Source of the DNA: an uncultured Verrucomicrobiota bacterium | Lineage (GTDB): Bacteria > Verrucomicrobiota > Verrucomicrobiia > Limisphaerales > UBA9464 | Length of the DNA stretch: 17,865 nucleotides | Reading direction: 5' to 3' | NCBI GenBank assembly: GCA_903925515.1 | Contig: CAIYFP010000489.1 | Location: 1-17,865 of the forward strand | Shown here: piece by piece, positions 1 to 7,754 of the stretch | How positions within the stretch are numbered: position 1 is the stretch's first letter | Layout: each line of letters opens with the position of its first letter | The notes under the pieces: generated by a model | What the model saw: only the letters and a program-made list of their open reading frames with translations | The model's database searches: none | Told to the model about the DNA's origin: nothing | Made by a program: the position numbers and the translations under genes

Positions 1-1
1 C

Positions 2-664
2 CATCCGCAGGGGCCGGTGGGGGACGTGTTCCGGGCGCTTCGGGGGCGGGCGGGGGAGGGGGAGGGGCGTGGGCTGCGGATTGGGGTGATTGGGCTTGGG
101 GTGGGCTCGCTGTGCGCGTACGGGCAGCCGGGGGACTCGATGACCTTCTACGAGATCGACCCGGCGGTGATCGAGGTGGCGGGGAGGCGGGAATGGTTCT
201 CTTACGTTGCGGAGAGTCCGTCGGGACCGCCGCGGGTCGTGGTGGGGGACGGGCGGCTGCGGTTGATGGAGGAGCGGGACGCGCGGTACGACCTGCTGGT
301 GCTGGATGCGTTCAGCTCGGACTCGATCCCGGTGCACTTGCTGACGGTGGAGGCGTTTGCGTTGTATCGCGCGCGGCTGGCACCTGGGGGGGTGCTGCTG
401 GTGCACGTGTCGAACCGGTACCTTGGGCTGGAGCCGGTGGTGGCGGCGGCGGCGGCGGCGTTGGGGATGACAAGCCGGGGGAACGAGGACGACAACCCGA
501 CGGCGGCCGGGCAGGAGGCATCGCACTGGGTGGTGGTGGCGAACGAGGAGACGGACCTTGGGATGCTGCGTCGTGCGGTGCAGTGGAAGGCGAGCGCGGC
601 CGGGGCCGCGGCACGGCCATGGACGGACGAGCGGGCGTCGTTGTGGTCGGCGTGGAAGAGGTAG
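2..664 (+). CDS. Spermidine-synthase-like (class I SAM fold) protein, 3' part only
   Basis: The reading frame is already open at base 2 (HPQGPVGDVF...), so the gene begins before the window; the GTG at 17 is an internal codon rather than a convincing start. The visible 220 or so residues form the Rossmann half of a spermidine-synthase-like protein. The nucleotide-binding strand reads GVIGLGVGSL and is followed by the acidic end of the next strand (FYEIDPAVIE). Then come a GDGR turn and the motif LDAFSSDSIPVHLL, which is typical of the membrane-fused spermidine-synthase-like family rather than classical SpeE. The family normally has an N-terminal membrane half; that part is outside the window and cannot be checked. 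The substrate is unknown, and true aminopropyltransferase activity is doubtful in this subfamily. The gene converges on the exporter operon, with only 12 bases between the two stop codons. Confidence 0.8.
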   Translation, partial: HPQGPVGDVFRALRGRAGEGEGRGLRIGVIGLGVGSLCAYGQPGDSMTFYEIDPAVIEVAGRREWFSYVAESPSGPPRVVVGDGRLRLMEERDARYDLLVLDAFSSDSIPVHLLTVEAFALYRARLAPGGVLLVHVSNRYLGLEPVVAAAAAALGMTSRGNEDDNPTAAGQEASHWVVVANEETDLGMLRRAVQWKASAAGAAARPWTDERASLWSAWKR

Positions 665-676
665 CGGGGGCTGGGG

Positions 677-1891
677 CTACTCGTACCGGAGGGCGTCGAT
701 GGGGTCGAGGTTGGCGGCCTTGAGGGCTGGGAAGAAGCCGAAGACGACGCCGATGACGGCGGAGACGGAGAAGGCGAGGACGACGGACTGGGTGGAGATG
801 AGGGTGGGGAACTCGAAGAGCTTGGTGAGGAGGGGGGCGAGCCAGAAGCCGGTGGCGATGCCGAGGGCGCCGCCCATGATGGAGAGGAGGACGGCCTCGG
901 TGAGGAACTGGCGGAGGACGTCGCGCCCGCGAGCGCCGACGGCGAGGCGGATGCCGATCTCGCGGGTGCGCTCGGTGACGGAGACGAGCATGATGTTCAT
1001 GATGCCGATGCCGCCGACGACGAGGGAGATGCCGGCGAAGAAGCCGATCAGGATCGTCATGATGCGGTTGTTGGCGTTGAAGAAGTCGGACATCTCCTGC
1101 TGGTTGCGGACCATGAAGTCGTCGTCCTTGCCGTCTGCGATCTTGTGGCGTTGGCGGAGGAGGTCGGAGATGTCGGACTGGACCTGGACGAGGGAGGAGG
1201 GCTCGTCGGCCTGGACGGAGAAGGAGCGGAACATGGTGTCGCCGGAGAGGCGTTTCATGACGCTGGTGTAGGGGAGGAGGAGGACGTCGTCCTGGTCGGA
1301 GCCGAAGGAATTGACGCCCTTGGGCTTGAGCCAGCCGACGATGGTGAAGGGGGCGTTCTTGATGCGGACGGTCTGGCCGGTGGGATCGACGTCCTCGCCG
1401 AAGAGGGTCTTGGCGGTGGTGGTGCCGATGATGCAGACCTTGGAGGCGTTGCGGACGTCGGCGTCGGTGAAGTTGGCGCCGGAGCGGAACTCCCAGGAGC
1501 GGATGTCGGCGTAGGAATGGGAGACGCCGAGGACCTGGACGAAGGAGTTTTGGTTGCCGGCCCCGACCTGGGCGGAGGTGCGGACCTCGGGGCTGACGCC
1601 TGCGACGCCTCCGATCTCGCGGCGGATGGCGTCGTAGTCGGCCTGGGAGAGGTTGGGGGCGGCGCCGAAGCCGCCGCGGACGCCGCCGCGGCTCATGTTG
1701 CCGGACATGACGACGAGGAGGTTCTGGCCCATGGAGGCGATGCGCTTGTCCACCTCGGCCTTGGCGCCGGTGCCCATGCTGACGCCGACGATGACGGCGG
1801 CGATGCCGACGATGATGCCGAGCATGGTGAGGAAGGAGCGGAGGAGGTTCCGGCGGAGAGCGCGGACGGCGATCTTGAGGACGGCGAACAT
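677..1891 (-). CDS. MacB-type ABC transporter permease (FtsX family)
   Basis: Inner-membrane permease of a tripartite MacAB-like exporter, 404 residues. The start is placed at the ATG at 1891 (MFAVLKIAVRALRRN), 10 bases after the ATPase stop; the frame stays open further upstream but that stretch is low-complexity and overlaps the ATPase. An N-terminal membrane helix (LRSFLTMLGIIVGIAAVIVG, about residues 14-33) is followed by a periplasmic MacB core domain of roughly 230 residues. Three C-terminal helices follow, with the family hallmark SVTERTREIGIRLAVGAR after the first of them and the ending FFPALKAANLDPIDALRYE. In E. coli MacB the ATPase and permease are one chain of about 650 residues; here they are separate genes, as is common elsewhere. 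Coding-strand codons mostly end in C. The exported substrate (peptide, lipid, macrolide or other) cannot be read from the sequence. Confidence 0.93.
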   Translation of the reverse strand: MFAVLKIAVRALRRNLLRSFLTMLGIIVGIAAVIVGVSMGTGAKAEVDKRIASMGQNLLVVMSGNMSRGGVRGGFGAAPNLSQADYDAIRREIGGVAGVSPEVRTSAQVGAGNQNSFVQVLGVSHSYADIRSWEFRSGANFTDADVRNASKVCIIGTTTAKTLFGEDVDPTGQTVRIKNAPFTIVGWLKPKGVNSFGSDQDDVLLLPYTSVMKRLSGDTMFRSFSVQADEPSSLVQVQSDISDLLRQRHKIADGKDDDFMVRNQQEMSDFFNANNRIMTILIGFFAGISLVVGGIGIMNIMLVSVTERTREIGIRLAVGARGRDVLRQFLTEAVLLSIMGGALGIATGFWLAPLLTKLFEFPTLISTQSVVLAFSVSAVIGVVFGFFPALKAANLDPIDALRYE

Positions 1892-1901
1892 GGGGGGTGA
1901 A

Positions 1902-2666
1902 CTAGGCGAGTTGGACGGCCTTTTGCTCGGCGTCGAGGCGCGCGAGCTCGACGGGGGCAAGGGATCGGTCGGTGACGGGCTCGTCGGAGCGGATGAGGCC
2001 GTCGCGCATGACGACGATGCGGCGGCAATAGCGGGCGACGTCGAGCTCGTGGGTGACCATGACGAGGGTGATGCCCTGCTCGTTGAGCTTCTGGAAGATG
2101 CCCATGATTTCGATGGAGGTGCGGGAGTCGAGGTTGCCGGTGGGTTCGTCGGCGAGGAGGACCTTGGGGCGGTTGACGAGGGCGCGTGCGATGGCGACGC
2201 GCTGTTGCTGGCCGCCGGAGAGCTGGCTGGGGGTGTGATGGGCGCGGGAGCCGAGGCCGACGAGCTCGAGGGCCTCGAGGGCGCGGGCGCGTTGATCGCG
2301 GGCGGGGATGGGGGGCCGGGAGTAGAGCATGGGGAGCTCGACGTTCTCGGCGGCGGTGGTGCGGGAGAGGAGGTTGAAGCCTTGGAAGACGAACCCGAGC
2401 TTTTGGTTGCGGAGGTCGGCGCGCTCGTTCTTGGAGAGGGAACCGACGTCCACGCCGTCGAGGAGGTACTTGCCGGAGGTGGGGCGGTCGAGGCAGCCGA
2501 TGGTGTTCATCATGGTGCTCTTGCCGGAGCCGGAGGCACCCATGATGGCGACGAACTCGCCGGGCATGACGGAGAGGTTGACGCCACGGACGGCCTGGAC
2601 CTCGACCTCGCCGGACTGGTAGGTCTTGCGGAAGTCCACGAGCTGGATGACGGGGTCTGCGGGCAC
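1902..2666 (-). CDS. MacB/LolD-type ABC transporter ATP-binding protein
   Basis: Cytoplasmic ATPase partner of the neighbouring permease, 254 residues. All ABC ATPase motifs are present: Walker A GASGSGKST (43-51), Q-loop glutamine in FVFQGFNLL (Q95), signature LSGGQQQR (149-156), Walker B VLLADEPTGNLD (169-180) and the switch histidine in VTHE (H206). The wording FQGFNLLSRTTAAENVELPM is characteristic of the MacB/LolD/FtsE group. I chose the GTG at 2666 (VPADPVIQLVDF) because homology to the family begins immediately after it and upstream translation is proline-rich filler. The gene lies 52 bases downstream of the membrane-fusion gene and 10 bases upstream of the permease, in one operon. Confidence 0.93.
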   Translation of the reverse strand: MPADPVIQLVDFRKTYQSGEVEVQAVRGVNLSVMPGEFVAIMGASGSGKSTMMNTIGCLDRPTSGKYLLDGVDVGSLSKNERADLRNQKLGFVFQGFNLLSRTTAAENVELPMLYSRPPIPARDQRARALEALELVGLGSRAHHTPSQLSGGQQQRVAIARALVNRPKVLLADEPTGNLDSRTSIEIMGIFQKLNEQGITLVMVTHELDVARYCRRIVVMRDGLIRSDEPVTDRSLAPVELARLDAEQKAVQLA

Positions 2667-2718
2667 GGGATGGGGAGTGGGGAATGGGATGGGGAGCGGG
2701 GCTGCGGCGAGCGTGGTG

Positions 2719-4248
2719 CTAGCGGCGCGGGCCGCCGCCGCCGAAGGGGCTGCCGAAGGGCGAGGCCGGGGCGGAGGCGGTGGTGGGGGGAGGGCCGCCC
2801 TTGGAGCCGATGACGATGGGGTCGCCCTCCTTGAGTCCTTCGAGGACCTCGTAGCTGGCGCCGTCGTTGATCCCGATCTTGACGGTGACGGCCTGGACGA
2901 CGGGCTTGCCGTCCGGGGCGTTGGTGCCGGTGGCGAGGTAAAGGGTGCGGAGGGTGGGGCCCTCGTAGGAGGGCTTGGGCGAGCCGTTGCTGCCGCCGGG
3001 ACCGCCGGCGCCCATGCCGCCACCGCCGCCCATTCCACCCATGCCGCCGCCGCCACCGCCGCCACCGCCGCCGCCCTCGGCGCGGCGCCGACGCATCTCG
3101 GCCATGAACTTCTCGTATTTTTCCTTCTGCTCGGGCGTGAGGGAGGCGAGCCATTTGTCGCGTTCCTCGTCGGTGGGGCGGCGGAACTGGCCATTGGCCA
3201 TCCATGGGGGGGTGGGGAGGTCGTCCATGCCGGCGGGGCGCGGGCGTCGGGAGACGTCGTTGGTGGAGACTTGGTTGGTGGCAGGGAGCGTCGTGAGGCC
3301 CAGCGTCACGGGCGAGAAGCGAAGGGAGGAGGCGGGGATGCGGAGGACGTTGGTCTTCTCGGAGGTGATGACGTTGGCGTTGGCGGTCATGCCGGGGCGG
3401 AGCTTGAGGTCGGGGTTGTTGACCTCCACGACGGTGGTGTAGGTGATGACGTTTTGGTTGGTGGTGGCGGCGTAGCGGACCTGCTTGACCTTGCCGTTGA
3501 AGCGGCGGTTCTGGAAGGCATCGACGCCGAAGTCCACGCGTTGGCCGACGTCCACGGAGCCGATGTCGGCCTCGGAGACGGCGAGCTCGATCTGCATTTT
3601 GGCGAGGTCGTTGGCGATGGTGAAGAGGGTGGGGGTGTTGAAGGAGGCGGCGACGGTCTGGCCGGCATCGACGTTGCGGAGGATGACGATGCCGTCGAGG
3701 GGGGCGTAGATGGTGGTGCGCTGGAGGTCCACGCGGGCGCTTTCGACGGCGGCCTCGCGCATCTTGACGTTGGCGTTGGCCTGGAGGACCTGGACGTCGT
3801 TCTGGGTGTACTCGGTCTCGGAGATGAGCTTGGCCTGGTAGAGTTCCTTGGCGCGCTTGAGGTTGAAGAGGGCGAGGGCCTCCTGGGCCTTGGCGGAGGC
3901 GAGGTCGGCCTCGGCCCGGGCCATGGCGCGCTCGAAGGAGGCGGGGTCGATCTTGGCCAGCACGTCCCCTGCCTTCACGCGGGAGTTAAAGTCGGCGAAG
4001 ATCTCGGTGATGGTGCCGGAAACCTGGGAGCCCACCTGGATGAGCCGGATGGGCGTGATCTGGCCGTTGGCGTTGACGGACTGGACGAGGTTGGTGCGCG
4101 CGACGGCCTCCGTGCGCAGCTCGATGGGGGCGGCCTTCTGGAACTTGCTGCAACCGGCGGCCATGGCGGCGAGCAGGGCGAATGCGGCCAGAAACGGGCG
4201 TGCGCGCAAGGCATTGGGCGCACTCGGGATGGTAGCAAGGCAGGGCAT
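2719..4248 (-). CDS. MacA/HlyD-type periplasmic membrane-fusion lipoprotein with an unusual insert
   Basis: Periplasmic adaptor linking the inner-membrane transporter to an outer-membrane channel, 509 residues. The ATG at 4248 gives an N-terminal hydrophobic stretch (FLAAFALLAAMAAGC) ending in a likely lipobox with Cys33 as the lipidated residue. Next come the first barrel and lipoyl half (QSVNANGQITPIRLIQVGSQVSGTI), a long helical hairpin (about 98-180, FERAMARAEADLASAKAQEA), the second lipoyl half (TTIYAPLDGIVILRNVDAGQTV) and beta-barrel segments. Unusually, about residues 325-425 interrupt the C-terminal part with a charged helical segment containing LTPEQ, followed by an 11-glycine tract and further Gly/Met repeats. 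The membrane-proximal strands then resume (VVQAVTVKIGINDGASYEVLEGL), and the chain ends in a Gly/Pro-rich tail. First gene of the exporter operon, and divergent from the protease. Confidence 0.92.
   Translation of the reverse strand: MPCLATIPSAPNALRARPFLAAFALLAAMAAGCSKFQKAAPIELRTEAVARTNLVQSVNANGQITPIRLIQVGSQVSGTITEIFADFNSRVKAGDVLAKIDPASFERAMARAEADLASAKAQEALALFNLKRAKELYQAKLISETEYTQNDVQVLQANANVKMREAAVESARVDLQRTTIYAPLDGIVILRNVDAGQTVAASFNTPTLFTIANDLAKMQIELAVSEADIGSVDVGQRVDFGVDAFQNRRFNGKVKQVRYAATTNQNVITYTTVVEVNNPDLKLRPGMTANANVITSEKTNVLRIPASSLRFSPVTLGLTTLPATNQVSTNDVSRRPRPAGMDDLPTPPWMANGQFRRPTDEERDKWLASLTPEQKEKYEKFMAEMRRRRAEGGGGGGGGGGGMGGMGGGGGMGAGGPGGSNGSPKPSYEGPTLRTLYLATGTNAPDGKPVVQAVTVKIGINDGASYEVLEGLKEGDPIVIGSKGGPPPTTASAPASPFGSPFGGGGPRR
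2998..3075 (-). repeat. GCC/ACC codon repeat encoding the glycine-methionine tract
   Basis: An in-gene triplet repeat. Bases 3043-3075 are eleven consecutive glycine codons on the minus strand (gcc or acc read on the plus strand), continuing into GGM-type repeats down to about 2998. Such tracts expand and contract by slippage in steps of whole codons, so length may vary between strains without breaking the frame. Confidence 0.8.
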
Positions 4249-4265
4249 GAGGAATCGCGTCTCGG

Positions 4266-4275
4266 AAAACGTTTT
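4266..4275. promoter_or_regulatory. 10-base perfect palindrome AAAACGTTTT, possible operator
   Basis: AAAACGTTTT is self-complementary and stands out as an AT-rich island in very GC-rich surroundings. It lies 18 bases upstream of the membrane-fusion gene's ATG, where a repressor or activator of the exporter could bind. No regulator gene is adjacent and I recognise no named operator, so the role is a guess. Confidence 0.25.
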
Positions 4276-4501
4276 GGGACCGTGCCATGAAACCGGCGGG
4301 CTGTCCTTTTGGAAGTGACGGCGTCGCCGGCGGATGGAAGGGCCCGTTCGCTTGGGGGAGACACGGGCGCGGAACGGGCGGTTACAGGCGGGATGGCCGA
4401 GCCCATGGCCGTGAGCGGCGCGTCTGCCCGGGGGCATGGGGCCGACGCCAAGCACGGGAGCAGGCGTGGACGAGCCCCGGCCCGGGCGAGCCGGGTTGAA
4501 A

Positions 4502-4517
4502 TGGCACGGGACAAGCT
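4502..4517 (+). promoter_or_regulatory. Candidate sigma-54 (-24/-12) promoter for the protease
   Basis: TGGCACG, four bases (GGAC), then AAGCT. Against the consensus TGGCACG-N4-TTGCW this matches everything except the two T positions before GC, with the invariant GG and GC correctly spaced. Transcription would start about 12 bases downstream, near 4529, leaving ATG codons at 4540 and 4549 as usable starts and excluding 4501. A sigma-54-class response regulator is encoded in the same window. A chance match in GC-rich DNA is quite possible. Confidence 0.3.
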
Positions 4518-4548
4518 TTGGGAGGGCATGCAGGGTGGCATGGAAGAC

Positions 4549-7500
4549 ATGAGCGCGAGGGAGCATGGGCGTGGTTGGGGCGGGGCCATGGCCTTGTGGC
4601 TGGGCTGGCTGGCCATGGGGTGGAACGGGGGGGTGGGCGTCGGCGCGGGGGTGCGCGCGGCCTTGTCCGGGGGCGAGGTGGCGAGCCGGCGTGTCTTGCC
4701 CGTGCTGGAGCAGTCGTGGGTTGAGGCAAGCGGGAATCCCGCGCAGGAACGCTTCAAGGCATGGGTGGCGGCCTATCGCGACGCGTCGGGGGCGCAACGG
4801 GCCGGCATGGTGCAGGAAGGCGTGGAGCGGGCGTCGGAGCGGCGGATGGAGATGCGGGAGTGGATCGTGACGGACCCGATGGAGGCGTTGAGGCGGTCGG
4901 TGCCGAGGGGCATCCGGCGGGAGTTGCCGGTGGAGGTGGTGGCGCAGCTGGAGGAGCCGGTGGAGGGGAAGGGCGACCTTGAGGTGTTGTGCGAGACGCC
5001 GACGCCCGGGGGGACGGGGCCGGGGCGCGGCATGGTGCGGAAGGCGCGGCTGAACGGGGAGACCTACGAGGCGCAGGTCTATGGCGAGCGGTTGTTTCAT
5101 GGGACGCTGCGGTCGGTGGCCCTGCACGGGGTGGTGATGGAGGGGAGGATGGCGGTGGCGGAGAGCCCGTTGCGGCGGATGGAGTCGTGGGAGGCCGGGG
5201 GGTTGGGCATCCATGGCGAGGCGGGCTGCGACGCGACGTCGGCGGACGGCCATGAGGTGGAGGGGCACGGGGAGGCGGCGAGCGCGGGGGGCGAGGTGAA
5301 GTGGGCGTGCGGGACGGTGCATCTGGAGGCGTTGCATGACGCGTTGATGGCGGGGGCGATTGGGGGGGAGACGGTGGATGCCGGGGGTGCGCCGCGGTTG
5401 ATGCGGGCGTACACGGAGGGGACGAAGCGGTTGATCTTCATCCGGGTGGACTTCCCGGACCTTGCTGGGGCGCCGTTCACGGACGCGATGGGGACGAACA
5501 TGGTGGCGGGGCTGGAGGCGTTCTTTCGGGAGCAATCGTATGGGCGGCTTGGGTTTGCGCCGATTGGGCCTGCCGGGACGGCGCTGACGCCGACGCTGCG
5601 GATGCCGAGGACGGCGTCGTATTATGGGTCGGTGGACGCGGCGGAGCTGCGGACGGCGGCGCGGAGCGCGGCGACGGCGGCGGGTTACAACCTTGGGGCC
5701 TATGCGTTCGACCTTGTGTGCTTTGGGGCGGTGCCGGGCTATGGGTGGGCCGGGCTGGGGTACGTGGGGGCGCCGGGGTCGTGGATCCGGGCGTCGTTTG
5801 ACGCGGGCGCCGGGGTGATCGCGCACGAGTTGGGGCACAACCTTGGGTTGAACCATGCGAACTTCTGGGACACGGGCGGGGCGTCGGTGGTGGGCGCCGG
5901 GACGAGCGTGGAATACGGGGACAGCTTCGACACGATGGGCAACGCGACGGGCGGGCGGCGTCACTTCAACGCGCGGTACAAGAACTTCCTGGATTGGCTC
6001 CCGTCCAGCCAAGTCCGGAACGCGACGACGAACGGGACGTACCGGGTGTTCGCGATGGACAGCACGAACGGGCCGGCCGCGGTGCGGGCGCTGACAGTGC
6101 GGCGGAACAGCCGGACGAACTACTGGGTCGAGGCGCGGCAGAAGTGGCCGACGAGCCGCTGGCTGGAGGCGGGGGTGGGGATCCGGTGGGCGCAGACGGG
6201 CAACGCGGCGTCGTTGCTGCTGGACCCGACGCCGGGGTCGCCGGACGGGAAGAACGACGCGGCATTGGTGTTGGGACGGACGTTCAGCGACGTGGCGGCG
6301 GGGGTGCACGTGACGACGCTGGCGAAGGGGGGCACGGACCCGGTGTGGTACGACGTGGCGGTGCGGCTTGGCAACGCGACGAACAACGCGCGGCCCACGG
6401 TGCAGGTGGACGGGTCGGCGTCGTCGTTGGCCGTGAACGGCACGTTGCGGCTGACGGCGACGGCGGCGGACGCGGACGACCGGGAGCTGGCGTACGACTG
6501 GGACTTCGGGGACGGCACCTTCGGGACGAACGGGCCGACGGCCAGCAAGATCTACAACGTGGCGGGGGACTACGTGGTGCGTTGCGTGGTGTCGGACCTG
6601 AGGGGCGGCACGGGCGCGGACTCGGTCATCGTGCGGGTTGGGGTCCCGACGACGGTGCGGGTGTCCGGGAAGGTGACGAAGGGCGGGCAACCTTTGGGCG
6701 GCGTGCGGGTGTACACGTCGAACACGCGGCAGACGTTCACGGACGCCGACGGCACGTACACGTTGGTGGGGCTGGCGCGGGGCACGTACACGTTGCAGGC
6801 GCAGTCCGGCGACCTGCTGATGACGAAGGTTGGGTTCTCGAACCCCATCAACGTGCAGTCGGACCGCGCGGGGCTCGACTTCGAGGCGGCGGACCCCGGC
6901 GACCTTGCGACGGTCACGCTGATCCCGCTGGGGGCCGAGTGGAGGTACCACGACAAGGGCACGTTGCCCTCTGCGAACTGGCGGTGGAGCAATTATGACG
7001 ACTCCACGTGGAGCCGCGGGCCGGCCCAGCTTGGGTACGGGGATGACGACGTGGTGACGGTCGTGGGCTTCGGCCCGAGCAGCGGCGCGAAGTACATCAC
7101 GACATGGTTTCGCCATGCGTTCACGGTCGATGACCCGAAGGCGATCCTGTCGGCGACGGCGGGGTTGATCCGGGATGACGGGGCGGTGGTGTACCTGAAC
7201 GGGCGCGAGGTGTTCCGGAGCAACATGCCCGCGGGCACGATCAGCCCCGGCACGCTCGCATCCTCGACCGTGGGCGGGACGGACGAGTCCACGCTGTACG
7301 AGGCGGACCTTGACCCGGGCTGGCTGGTGACGGGGAGGAACGTGATGGCGGTGGAGTTGCACCAGGCGGACGCCGCGTCGAGCGACCTGAGCTTCGCGCT
7401 TCAACTGAGGGCCGTGCTGACGCCGGTGCGCGACCCCGTGGTGAGGTCGGTGGTGGAAGGCGGGCAACTCCGGTTGTCGTGGCCGTTGGGCGCGGTGGGG

Positions 7501-7638
7501 TTCGAGCCGGAGACGGCGCCCGACGTGTCCGGCCCATGGGATGCGCCGGAGGAGACGGTTCGCGCGGTGGGTGGCGAGAACGTGATGGTGGTGCCGATTT
7601 CGGAGGGGACGCGCTTCTACCGGCTCAGGAAGCCTTGA
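4549..7638 (+). CDS. Exported multidomain zinc metallopeptidase (metzincin, gametolysin/M11-like) with PKD and accessory modules
   Basis: Probable secreted protease of 1029 residues. From the chosen ATG there is a basic start then a hydrophobic stretch (GGAMALWLGWLAMGW, about 11-25), consistent with a signal peptide; in-frame ATGs at 4501, 4528 and 4540 remain possible. A propeptide-like region of about 270 residues precedes the catalytic domain. The zinc site is HELGHNLGLNH (H426, E427, H430, H436), the metzincin pattern, with a Met-turn at SFDTMGN (M463); the spacing and wording resemble peptidase family M11. Downstream modules are PKD (about 615-699, containing YDWDFGDG), a carboxypeptidase-regulatory-like fold (703-755), a probable beta-sandwich domain (about 788-955, RDDGAVVYLNGREVF) and a C-terminal module ending FYRLRKP, which I associate with Verrucomicrobiota secreted proteins. 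The substrate is unknown. It stands alone, divergent from the exporter. Confidence 0.85.
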   Translation: MSAREHGRGWGGAMALWLGWLAMGWNGGVGVGAGVRAALSGGEVASRRVLPVLEQSWVEASGNPAQERFKAWVAAYRDASGAQRAGMVQEGVERASERRMEMREWIVTDPMEALRRSVPRGIRRELPVEVVAQLEEPVEGKGDLEVLCETPTPGGTGPGRGMVRKARLNGETYEAQVYGERLFHGTLRSVALHGVVMEGRMAVAESPLRRMESWEAGGLGIHGEAGCDATSADGHEVEGHGEAASAGGEVKWACGTVHLEALHDALMAGAIGGETVDAGGAPRLMRAYTEGTKRLIFIRVDFPDLAGAPFTDAMGTNMVAGLEAFFREQSYGRLGFAPIGPAGTALTPTLRMPRTASYYGSVDAAELRTAARSAATAAGYNLGAYAFDLVCFGAVPGYGWAGLGYVGAPGSWIRASFDAGAGVIAHELGHNLGLNHANFWDTGGASVVGAGTSVEYGDSFDTMGNATGGRRHFNARYKNFLDWLPSSQVRNATTNGTYRVFAMDSTNGPAAVRALTVRRNSRTNYWVEARQKWPTSRWLEAGVGIRWAQTGNAASLLLDPTPGSPDGKNDAALVLGRTFSDVAAGVHVTTLAKGGTDPVWYDVAVRLGNATNNARPTVQVDGSASSLAVNGTLRLTATAADADDRELAYDWDFGDGTFGTNGPTASKIYNVAGDYVVRCVVSDLRGGTGADSVIVRVGVPTTVRVSGKVTKGGQPLGGVRVYTSNTRQTFTDADGTYTLVGLARGTYTLQAQSGDLLMTKVGFSNPINVQSDRAGLDFEAADPGDLATVTLIPLGAEWRYHDKGTLPSANWRWSNYDDSTWSRGPAQLGYGDDDVVTVVGFGPSSGAKYITTWFRHAFTVDDPKAILSATAGLIRDDGAVVYLNGREVFRSNMPAGTISPGTLASSTVGGTDESTLYEADLDPGWLVTGRNVMAVELHQADAASSDLSFALQLRAVLTPVRDPVVRSVVEGGQLRLSWPLGAVGFEPETAPDVSGPWDAPEETVRAVGGENVMVVPISEGTRFYRLRKP

Positions 7639-7754
7639 GAAGGGGCGGCGTCGGCGTGGGTTTGCCTCCATGCCCCATGCGATGGCGTCGTCAAGGTGGC
7701 CGCGCGATGGATTCGGGGTTTCCGGCTGGGGGCGCCCTGGGGCAGGGTGCGGGC

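Larger units (their letters stand above)
4249..4548. other. Divergent intergenic control region
   Basis: About 300 bases between the start of the exporter operon (minus strand) and the chosen start of the protease (plus strand). The protease frame is open back to about 4309 with several possible starts, but translation of 4309-4500 is rich in Gly, Ala and Arg, has no recognisable domain and would put an exported protein's hydrophobic segment far from its N terminus. I therefore read it as non-coding. It should hold promoters for both directions; the only candidates I can point to are the palindrome at 4266 and the sigma-54-like element at 4502. Confidence 0.6.

Noticed and set aside
1145..1900. 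Long plus-strand open frame rich in Glu, Asp and Gly opposite the permease
   Set aside because: It is antisense to a well-supported permease, has no domain and its composition follows from GC content.
4309..4500. Extension of the protease to a TTG start at 4309
   Set aside because: The translated extension is low-complexity, has no Shine-Dalgarno sequence and would bury the signal peptide about 90 residues in.
5097..5501. Minus-strand open frame of 134 codons inside the protease
   Set aside because: No start signal, no domain, and it is antisense to the protease propeptide region.
6751..6795. 15-base direct repeat GGCACGTACACGTTG at 6751 and 6781
   Set aside because: Both copies are in frame and encode the GTYTL pattern that recurs naturally in carboxypeptidase-regulatory-like domains.
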